Of a DNA stretch of 6,975 nucleotides, positions 1-5,720 are shown piece by piece. How positions within the stretch are numbered: position 1 is the first letter of the stretch; the number at the start of each line of letters is the position of its first letter. Origin of the DNA: Anaerolineae bacterium. Lineage in GTDB: Bacteria; Chloroflexota; Anaerolineae; Promineifilales; Promineifilaceae. The stretch covers positions 1 to 6,975 of the forward strand of contig JANQSK010001201.1 in NCBI GenBank assembly GCA_028284105.1. The letters are read 5' to 3'. The notes beneath the pieces were generated by a model. The model saw nothing but the letters and a program-made list of their open reading frames with translations, was not told where the DNA came from and did not search any database. Position numbers and translations under genes: made by a program.

Positions 1-23
1 TCCAGCTTAACCCAAAATCACTT

Positions 24-1271
24 TTATTCAGCGTCTTTTGCAGACCCAATGGGGAGCCAAACGAAGAAGGTGCTGCCAGGCAAGCTATCTCGGTCTTCAC
101 CACGGCTTTCGACCCAAATACGGCCGTTATGCGCCTCAACTATCCCACTTGCAATCGTTAGACCAAGCCCCATACCGCCCCCTTCAAACGCAGATTTACT
201 GCTTGAATGGTTATCGACATTGCCCAGTGTATAAAATTGATTGAAGATTTGCTTTTGTTCTTCGAGCGGAATGCCTATGCCAGTATCTTGAACAGCAAAC
301 TCCACGCCAGACCCTGACGAATACGCTTTGACGACAATTTCGCCACCATCTGGTGTGTATTTGACAGCATTCTCTACAAGATTGTAGATGACGGTTTTGA
401 TATGAGACCCATCCCCAAAAAGGAGCGGGGCTTGGACTTCGTTCACTTGTAAGCTCAAATTACGTTGCACTAATGTGTCTTCAAAGGCTTGAAAGACAGA
501 ATCTACTAAAAGGCCCAATTGAACAGGTCCGATAGAAAGCTCAAGACGGCCAGCGGCAATTCGAGCCACATTCATAATCTCTTGCACAACACCCTGCATT
601 CGAAGAACGCTCGTGCTCATCAATCCCGCAATTTCACGCGTTTGGGGCAAAGAGACCTTCTCGTCATCTTGTTTGAGATGTTCATCCATCAAATTAGAGT
701 AGCCACTCACCAGTGTTAATGGGGTATACAGTTCATGAGAAGCCAACACAATAAAATCACTCTTCATACGATCAAGACGATAAAGCAATTGATTGGCGCG
801 CTCAAGCTCAAGCACTTTGCTTTCAAGCTGCTTGACCATATTTTCAGCGTGACGCTGCAAATGAATCGATTTGTCTTTGTCATCTAGCTGTTGGACATTC
901 CCTTTGAGGAATGATTCGATTTGATAGGGGAATTTATCAACATCTACGGGTTTATTTAGAAATCCTGCACAACCAGCTGCTAATGCCAGTTCTCGACTGC
1001 CATCACTGATATCTGCTGTTAAAGCCACAATGGGCGTTTCGGTGAGGTGGGGCAAGCTTCGCAAGCGAGTGGTCAAGGCTCTCCCATCAAGGTAAGGCAG
1101 GTTAATATCCATGAGAATCAAATTGGGCTGCGTTTCACGCGCAATATTGACGCCTTCCAACCCGTCTGATGCCACATTTACCTGATATCCTTTATTGTTG
1201 AGGATTTTTGTGACCAATCTTTGGCTATGGCTATCGTCTTCGATATAGAGAACTTGAATTTCTTCGTTAAT
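24..1271 (-). CDS. Receiver-histidine kinase fusion (two-component sensor), probable ATT start
   Basis: Cytoplasmic two-component signalling protein with an N-terminal receiver domain fused to a histidine kinase core; no membrane segment is visible. Numbered from ATT (415 aa): receiver about 5-125, with acidic residues E11/D12/D13 after beta-1 (VLYIEDD), phospho-acceptor D55 (LILMD), switch T85 (VALTAD) and K107 (LNKP). A coiled-coil linker spans about 136-170. The HisKA domain has H179 in SHELYTPLT, where the usual Arg after the Leu is Tyr. The HATPase has an N-box (NLVENAVKYTP, N301), G1 DTGIGIP (329-335), an F-box FNQFYT and G2 GGGMGLGL (364-371). All catalytic motifs look intact. The first conventional start (TTG, 1215-1217) would remove beta-1 and the acidic pair. 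Upstream codons are open to a TGA at 1281-1283, and the only well-placed start is ATT at 1269-1271. The stop is TAA at 24-26. The signal sensed and the output partner are unknown; the receiver suggests input from another kinase. The 187 nt back to the SDR gene hold no other gene. Confidence 0.9.
   Translation of the reverse strand: MNEEIQVLYIEDDSHSQRLVTKILNNKGYQVNVASDGLEGVNIARETQPNLILMDINLPYLDGRALTTRLRSLPHLTETPIVALTADISDGSRELALAAGCAGFLNKPVDVDKFPYQIESFLKGNVQQLDDKDKSIHLQRHAENMVKQLESKVLELERANQLLYRLDRMKSDFIVLASHELYTPLTLVSGYSNLMDEHLKQDDEKVSLPQTREIAGLMSTSVLRMQGVVQEIMNVARIAAGRLELSIGPVQLGLLVDSVFQAFEDTLVQRNLSLQVNEVQAPLLFGDGSHIKTVIYNLVENAVKYTPDGGEIVVKAYSSGSGVEFAVQDTGIGIPLEEQKQIFNQFYTLGNVDNHSSSKSAFEGGGMGLGLTIASGIVEAHNGRIWVESRGEDRDSLPGSTFFVWLPIGSAKDAE
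120..127. repeat. ACGGCCGT palindrome, copy 1
   Basis: Inside the kinase ATPase domain, read in the phase AAC-GGC-CGT giving Asn-Gly-Arg (382-384 from the ATT start). Confidence 0.8.
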
Positions 1272-1276
1272 TTGAA

Positions 1277-1282
1277 CACCTC
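1277..1282 (-). promoter_or_regulatory. Ribosome binding site supporting the ATT start of the receiver-kinase
   Basis: The minus strand reads GAGGTG here, followed by five bases (TTCAA) and then ATT at 1269-1271. The spacing suits a Shine-Dalgarno sequence. It decides the start, because no ATG, GTG or TTG occurs in frame between the TGA at 1281-1283 and the receiver active site. Confidence 0.55.
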
Positions 1283-1458
1283 ATCCAACTCAATTCGGTT
1301 TCGTTGTCTTTCACGGGTTTTTGAAATTTTACAGGGAAGCTCACCAATAAAAGTTTACTGCTCAATTGAATTTTATTGTACGAACTGAGGCTTAAAATCA
1401 TCATAACAATAATTAGGGCTCTATTTTACCAATATCTATAATACCCATTTTTAAAACT

Positions 1459-2205
1459 TTATAACGTTTTGCCACCATCTATTGTGATGGTTGAACCGGT
1501 CACATAACTACTGGCCTCGGTGCATAAATACAGTGCGGCTTGGGCAACGTCTTCAGCTAACCCCAAACGATTGAGGGGTATAACGGCCGTTTCTTCTCGC
1601 AGCTCATTTGAAATCATCGTCGTGTCAATAAGGCCAGCCAAAATCGTATTTACACGCACATTAAAGGATGCAAACTCACTTGCGCACGTTTTTGAGAATC
1701 CAACAATTCCAGCGCTATTTGCCGAGTAGGCGGCCCGATCATTTAAGGCGATCTGATTACCAACTACCGAAGCGATATTGACGATTGATCCCCCACGTTC
1801 ATGGTTCTCATCAGCCATAACCCGTCCGCACAGCTGGGACATAAAAAATACACTTTTTAAATTGACTTCAAAACAGCGATTCCAATCCCATTCATCCATT
1901 TTTAAAATTGATGCCTTGGGCATGATCCCCGCATTGTTCACTAAAATATCGATTTGCCCCCACTGGTCCCGCGTTGTCTCAATGAGATTGACACATTGAA
2001 ACTTGTTTGAAACATCACCAGAGACCGCGATTGCTTCACCACCATCACTGTTTATCTGTTTCGCAACCCGGGAGGCTCTATCTGGGTTCAGATCATTAAC
2101 GGCTACGGCAGCACCTGCAGCCGCTAAGTTTTCAGCAATTGCTTTTCCGATGCCTTGTCCAGCACCTGTCACAATGGCTACTTTGCTTTTTAAACCAAAC
2201 TTCAT
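1459..2205 (-). CDS. Short-chain dehydrogenase/reductase (SDR) with altered catalytic motif
   Basis: Classical SDR of 248 aa, the usual family length, with a Rossmann fold and a FabG-like layout. Visible motifs are TGAGQGIG (13-20) for dinucleotide binding, D38 at the end of beta-2 (favouring NAD(H) over NADP(H)), NNAG (90-93), tetrad Asn N115 (FEVNLKS), catalytic Ser S146 (VNIAS) and catalytic Tyr Y160. The Lys expected four residues after the Tyr is Ser: the segment reads YSANSAG, so S164 replaces Lys. The usual PG after beta-6 is also changed (NTILAG, A190). It may be catalytically weak, non-enzymatic or using an unusual mechanism; the substrate is not predictable. The start at 2203-2205 is chosen because a strong ribosome binding site precedes it and TGAGQGIG then sits at the normal distance from the N-terminus. 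An in-frame ATG at 2265 would add 20 unlikely residues. It is separated by 121 nt from the upstream glycosidase and by 187 nt from the downstream kinase, so it is probably its own transcription unit. Confidence 0.9.
   Translation of the reverse strand: MKFGLKSKVAIVTGAGQGIGKAIAENLAAAGAAVAVNDLNPDRASRVAKQINSDGGEAIAVSGDVSNKFQCVNLIETTRDQWGQIDILVNNAGIMPKASILKMDEWDWNRCFEVNLKSVFFMSQLCGRVMADENHERGGSIVNIASVVGNQIALNDRAAYSANSAGIVGFSKTCASEFASFNVRVNTILAGLIDTTMISNELREETAVIPLNRLGLAEDVAQAALYLCTEASSYVTGSTITIDGGKTL
1583..1590. repeat. ACGGCCGT palindrome, copy 2
   Basis: Inside the SDR gene, read in the phase ACG-GCC-GTT giving Thr-Ala-Val (206-208). The context is AACGGCCGTT, a 10-bp perfect palindrome. Confidence 0.8.
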
Positions 2206-2210
2206 GGTTG

Positions 2211-2218
2211 CCCCTTCC
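2211..2218 (-). promoter_or_regulatory. Strong ribosome binding site of the SDR gene
   Basis: The minus strand reads GGAAGGGG, five bases before the ATG at 2203-2205. It is the best Shine-Dalgarno match in the window and selects this ATG over the in-frame ATG at 2265. Confidence 0.75.
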
Positions 2219-2241
2219 ACAACGTACACGGTTGGGAAAAT

Positions 2242-2247
2242 ATCATA
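2242..2247 (-). promoter_or_regulatory. Possible -10 element upstream of the SDR gene
   Basis: The minus strand reads TATGAT, one mismatch from TATAAT, just after an A/T-rich run (2248-2260). It would give a leader of about 30 nt before the chosen ATG. No good TTGACA-like box lies 16-18 bases upstream (TTGAAC is about 22 bases away), so the call is weak. Confidence 0.3.
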
Positions 2248-2326
2248 CCTTATTTTTTTATTCAATTGGGTTCAAGATGGAATTTTACTCGAAAAATTCA
2301 CAACAGAGGTGAGGCGCTTCTTCTCT

Positions 2327-4423
2327 TTACTCTGCGTTATCATCCGATTGTAACTCTTCTTTTAGATCATTCATCCTACTCTTGAATCTCTGTAGGATAT
2401 TTGTACCAATTTTTCGAATAAAAATAAACGGCCGTAAGTCCCAAATTTTGCCCAATATGCGCTTAAATATGAGTTTTAGGAGTCGTTTACCAAACTTCAG
2501 CCATCTTCGACCAACTTTCCACCCCCAACGAATAGGGTAGAAGCCCCAAGTAAGAAGCAACCAAATCTTACCAAAAACAAAGCGACGGGCTTGTCCAAGC
2601 AAGTGCCAAGCTCGACCAACACCGTGCCTGAACTGATACCAAATAACCAAAAGTGGTTCTACAAGCCAGTCTGCAAAGTGGGGTCTTGAGCGTCGGATGA
2701 CAAACACACCCATTAATCCAACAAACCCCATCATCAGCAACGCCGTGAAGTAAAACGGTTTGAGAAACCGATCGACAAATGTTACGCGTGCTGTGGCTGG
2801 ATTATACTCTTCGGCTAGCATCAGAGCGGCCAGCTTAACACGGCCGTTTCGACCAATTACACCTAAATGTTTTTGCGTCGCGTCGCCGCCAGCTTGCCTC
2901 GAAACGGTTGGAAAATCATAGAGCGTCCACGCCATATAACCCCCGTTATCGACAGAATCCAATACTTGGCGAATGTCTGCATAGTAGACTGCCTGCTCAT
3001 TTTGGGAGTGCCCGCCAGGCGAGAATGGGCTGTTCAATGTAGGAAGCCCAAATTCAGTCAAAACGATTGGTTTTTCACCCACGGCCGTTTGCAACGATTC
3101 CATTTTTTCAGGCAAAGCATCTGCTCGCTCATAATAATGGAATGAAACAAAGTCCACCACATCAGCAAGTAAGTGCGCATTTTCAGGGGAAGCCCAACCA
3201 ATCGTGACTAAATGATTGGGAGCATGTTGACGAACCCGATAAGAAATGTGCCCAAGCCAAGTATCCACCATTTCAGGAGTATTCCCTTCTCGGTCAAAAT
3301 CAGGCTCATTTTTAATATCCCACGCCAAAATAGTAGGGTTGTCTGCAAAATAGGGAACCAGTTCAGCAAGCTGTTTATCTGCATCAGGCCACACTAAAAT
3401 TTGATAGTCTGTTCGAAAATCAAACAGCGTCACAATCACTTTTAAATCATGCTTTTCCGCTTTGTCTAATAGATCTCCCAAGCTATCCAACATATATTGC
3501 TGAATCACTTCAGGCTCGACCGCTTCTGCAGCGCCGTGCCCACCCCCATGGTCGTCTTCAACAGGAGGAGCCGGCCACTCATTAGGAATAAAAATGCGTA
3601 CGCTGTTCAGCCCAAGCTCGCTAATCAAGGCAAAATCTGAATCGATTACATCTGAATCGTAGTTTCCCCAGAAGTTTTCCCACGGCTGATCTTGAGGGTA
3701 GTAGTTAATCCCCCGAATAGTATAGGGTTCACCGTTTAATGTTAGATTACGGCCGTTTCGCATGACAAAATCTTCCCCACCTTTGGGTGGTTCATACACG
3801 GTAGGATCAATAATTTCAGCATTGGTTCGCACCCAATGACGCACCTTCCAAACCCCATCTAGCAAAAACATCACGACATCATAATCTGCTTTAGTCACAC
3901 GTGCTGTGATCGGCGATCCATCCCCATCGCGAATAATCTCCGCCACGTGCACATCATGATCCGTAAAGCTCACAATCGATCCATCGGCTGAGTAAAAATG
4001 AAGCTCCAAATCATGATCCAAATCCGTATGAGTCATGATCCATCCTTCATTATGAGTAAATTGTATGGACTCTGTTATGGCATCAAATGCAGGTCCATTG
4101 AAATACGAACTCAAACCAAGGGGGGCCCCTTTTAAATAAGAGATATTCCACTGCAACCAGGCACGCATATACTGCCCTTGAATTAATTTGGCTGTAAATG
4201 GTTCCAATTCTCGACCCGTATTGTGTTCAATTTCAATCCATTCAAAATCGACTGCCAAATCAACGGGGACATTAGGCACAATATTTAAAACAGATGCCGC
4301 ATCGGCCCCTTCGTTAAAATATTGAATCAAGCCAGATACAAATCGGACCACACCAAGACCAATGCCAACAACGACGCATCCTAAAAATAACCAAATGAGT
4401 AATTTTAGTTTTGTTTTTGACAT
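2327..4423 (-). CDS. Membrane-anchored GH5-type glycoside hydrolase with basic C-terminal tail
   Basis: 698 aa. Residues 1-7 are basic and 8-29 form a signal-anchor helix. Residues about 60-200 look like an NTF2-like/ARC6-IMS-like domain, with helices around MRAWLQWNISYLKG, then beta strands ending in DGVWKVRHWVR. Residues about 220-545 form a GH5-type (cellulase clan) TIM barrel: start LNGEPYTIRGINYYP, R276 (SVRIFIP), acid/base E373 in KNEPDF, FHYYE (428-432), nucleophile E457 in LTEFG, and W499 (AWTLYDF). All key residues are present, so it is probably an active glycosidase outside the membrane. A His-rich insertion (DDHGGGHGAAE, 290-300) interrupts the barrel. A second helix (about 555-576) is followed by RRSR and a roughly 110-residue tail with 25 Lys/Arg, 9 Trp and only 3 acidic residues over 577-683. 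By the positive-inside rule the tail is cytoplasmic. The start is the only ATG near the anchor, 11 nt after the lipoprotein stop, with no clear Shine-Dalgarno. The substrate is unknown; beta-glucan or mannan are family possibilities. Confidence 0.88.
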   Translation of the reverse strand: MSKTKLKLLIWLFLGCVVVGIGLGVVRFVSGLIQYFNEGADAASVLNIVPNVPVDLAVDFEWIEIEHNTGRELEPFTAKLIQGQYMRAWLQWNISYLKGAPLGLSSYFNGPAFDAITESIQFTHNEGWIMTHTDLDHDLELHFYSADGSIVSFTDHDVHVAEIIRDGDGSPITARVTKADYDVVMFLLDGVWKVRHWVRTNAEIIDPTVYEPPKGGEDFVMRNGRNLTLNGEPYTIRGINYYPQDQPWENFWGNYDSDVIDSDFALISELGLNSVRIFIPNEWPAPPVEDDHGGGHGAAEAVEPEVIQQYMLDSLGDLLDKAEKHDLKVIVTLFDFRTDYQILVWPDADKQLAELVPYFADNPTILAWDIKNEPDFDREGNTPEMVDTWLGHISYRVRQHAPNHLVTIGWASPENAHLLADVVDFVSFHYYERADALPEKMESLQTAVGEKPIVLTEFGLPTLNSPFSPGGHSQNEQAVYYADIRQVLDSVDNGGYMAWTLYDFPTVSRQAGGDATQKHLGVIGRNGRVKLAALMLAEEYNPATARVTFVDRFLKPFYFTALLMMGFVGLMGVFVIRRSRPHFADWLVEPLLVIWYQFRHGVGRAWHLLGQARRFVFGKIWLLLTWGFYPIRWGWKVGRRWLKFGKRLLKLIFKRILGKIWDLRPFIFIRKIGTNILQRFKSRMNDLKEELQSDDNAE
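2428..2435. repeat. ACGGCCGT palindrome, copy 3
   Basis: Inside the glycosidase C-terminal tail, read in the third phase TTA-CGG-CCG-TTT giving Leu-Arg-Pro-Phe (663-666). It is the only copy in this phase. Confidence 0.8.
2840..2847. repeat. ACGGCCGT palindrome, copy 4
   Basis: Inside the glycosidase gene just after the barrel, encoding Asn-Gly-Arg (526-528). The plus-strand context is ACGGCCGTTT. Confidence 0.8.
3081..3088. repeat. ACGGCCGT palindrome, copy 5
   Basis: Inside the glycosidase barrel shortly before the nucleophile strand, encoding Thr-Ala-Val (446-448). The plus-strand context is ACGGCCGTTT. Confidence 0.8.
3749..3756. repeat. ACGGCCGT palindrome, copy 6
   Basis: Inside the glycosidase at the start of the barrel, encoding Asn-Gly-Arg (223-225). 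The plus-strand context is ACGGCCGTTT. Confidence 0.8.
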
Positions 4424-4434
4424 AGATATTTCAA

Positions 4435-5718
4435 CTACTCACGAGCCTGCACATAAAAGCTGGCGTCACCTGAAGCAGCACCCGCTTGAACATTAATTTG
4501 ATAGCTAGTCCGTTCTAGCTTTACCAAACGAACGCGAAGCACAGCTAAACCACCTTCTGCATAGGCCACTTCTGTCCATTCATTGCCATTTTCATCTGTG
4601 AATGTGTAAAAAACGTCTGTACCATCAGCAACAAATTGATCAAGTGGCGACAGCAACGGGCCTGCTGTCACTACTAAATCACCCGCTTCACTATCCACAC
4701 GCACCTTCACATCAAATTGACCAAGCGCTGGCCCAGGCGTGAATTCAATATCTAGAGACTGTGTTTCCATACCATAGGCCAAACCCCGAACTTGATAAGT
4801 TCCTGGAATCCGAGGAGCTTGAATATCAATTTCAGCAATGCCATCTATCACCATCGTTGGAAATTCTCGTATATCCCCATTTGGCCCAATCAGCTGATAT
4901 TCAACAAGCGTCCCATCCGAGATAACATTGCCAAAGCGATCAACAATCGTATCGGAACGTAAGTTAATTAAATGAAAACCATCGGCAGGAGAAGTCGGAG
5001 GCGTGGCTGTAATACCAAACGGTTCAGGCCATCCTGGAATCTCCATCAGTGTCCCTTCAGGCCCATAGGCACCATCTACAACCGATGTAATAATCGTTCG
5101 ACCTGCTTTCGTCCCGCTGTAGACACGAATCCACGAAAGTAAATGTTCAACCTCATCTTCATATTGACGTAAATTATCACCGGGATGGAGCGACTTATAG
5201 TTCACGATGGTGCCGTTGGGAGGCGGGTTCCCATATTGGTCGGCAGGCACAACCACAGCCATCGCCCAATGAGCGCCATCTGCAATAATGGAGCGTGCCC
5301 CCACTAATGGGATGACCGGATCTACCATTTGAGCAGCACGCAGGTCAACCTTTGCCTCACCATATGCGTCACCAGACGTGGCAACTAATGTGCCTATTCC
5401 CGAGCGGGTGGTCATTTCTGGGGTCAATTGAAACCAAGCATATTCATCTTGAAAAGTAGCGCGCAAAAGGTGCATCCCATAGCTATTGGAATAGGTTAGC
5501 AAAATGGGGACATCATTTGGGACGTTCACTGGGCCCACTAAAACCTCGATTGGGGTGCCCACAACGGCCGTTTCTACCACCGTCATCGGCAACTCCCCTT
5601 CAAGCACAAAGGATTCAGCAGGAGATGGCTCTTCAGCACCGCCACGACAGCCCATTGCTACTAGTAGTAAGCTCAAGATTAAAATGAGGATTGAAGATAA
5701 ACGGCCGTTTTTCATCAT
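4435..5718 (-). CDS. Surface lipoprotein with repeated Ig-like (Big-1-like) domains
   Basis: 427 aa. The signal peptide is MMKNGR, then a hydrophobic core (9-22), then a lipobox ending AMGC with Cys24, so it is probably lipid-anchored outside the membrane. The mature part is nearly all beta-strand and divides into about four modules: roughly 42-128, 130-238, 239-330 and 331-427. Three of these share a recurring signature: DQYGNPPPNGTIVNY (160-174), DRFGNVISDGTLVEY (260-274) and a shortened DQFVADGTDVFY (360-371). This D-x-aromatic-G-N...G-T-x-V-x-Y pattern resembles the invasin/intimin Big-1 fold. No enzymatic motif is seen, so a structural, adhesive or scaffold role is likely. The ATG at 5716-5718 shares its A with the TGA stop of the preceding gene (TGATG), and no clear Shine-Dalgarno is present, which suggests translational coupling. 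A second in-frame ATG follows at once. The gene ends with TAG at 4435-4437. Confidence 0.82.
   Translation of the reverse strand: MMKNGRLSSILILILSLLLVAMGCRGGAEEPSPAESFVLEGELPMTVVETAVVGTPIEVLVGPVNVPNDVPILLTYSNSYGMHLLRATFQDEYAWFQLTPEMTTRSGIGTLVATSGDAYGEAKVDLRAAQMVDPVIPLVGARSIIADGAHWAMAVVVPADQYGNPPPNGTIVNYKSLHPGDNLRQYEDEVEHLLSWIRVYSGTKAGRTIITSVVDGAYGPEGTLMEIPGWPEPFGITATPPTSPADGFHLINLRSDTIVDRFGNVISDGTLVEYQLIGPNGDIREFPTMVIDGIAEIDIQAPRIPGTYQVRGLAYGMETQSLDIEFTPGPALGQFDVKVRVDSEAGDLVVTAGPLLSPLDQFVADGTDVFYTFTDENGNEWTEVAYAEGGLAVLRVRLVKLERTSYQINVQAGAASGDASFYVQARE
5564..5571. repeat. ACGGCCGT palindrome, copy 7
   Basis: Inside the lipoprotein gene, encoding Thr-Ala-Val (50-52). The context AACGGCCGTT is a 10-bp perfect palindrome. 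Confidence 0.8.
5701..5708. repeat. ACGGCCGT palindrome, copy 8
   Basis: In the signal-peptide codons of the lipoprotein, encoding Asn-Gly-Arg (4-6). The context AAACGGCCGTTT (5699-5710) is a 12-bp perfect palindrome, the longest of the eight. Confidence 0.8.
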
Positions 5719-5720
5719 CA
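5716..5720 (-). promoter_or_regulatory. TGATG stop/start overlap (translational coupling site)
   Basis: The minus strand reads TGATG: TGA ends the NTF2-like/FxLYD gene and ATG begins the lipoprotein, sharing one base. No good Shine-Dalgarno precedes it, so reinitiation by terminating ribosomes is the likely route. Confidence 0.7.

Noticed and set aside
24..1217. Kinase start at TTG 1215-1217
   Set aside because: It would delete beta-1 and the acidic residues of the receiver, and the sequence just upstream encodes exactly the missing part (VLYIEDD) in the same frame.
1284..1458. Promoter-like A/T-rich boxes (for example TACAAT on the minus strand at 1375-1380) upstream of the kinase
   Set aside because: No matching -35 box at proper spacing, and the region is A/T-rich enough for such hexamers to arise by chance. 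No small gene or clear hairpin was found in this gap.
1459..2205. Naming the SDR fabG
   Set aside because: The resemblance is only family-level. The missing catalytic Lys, the Asp favouring NAD(H) and the absence of fatty-acid genes nearby argue against a specific name.
2206..2265. 20-residue N-terminal extension of the SDR from the ATG at 2265
   Set aside because: The strong ribosome binding site and the normal SDR N-terminus point to the ATG at 2203-2205. The extension overlaps A/T-rich promoter-like sequence.
2298..2312. Hairpin TCAC/GTGA followed by T-rich sequence after the glycosidase stop
   Set aside because: The stem has only four base pairs with a seven-base loop, too weak to call an intrinsic terminator.
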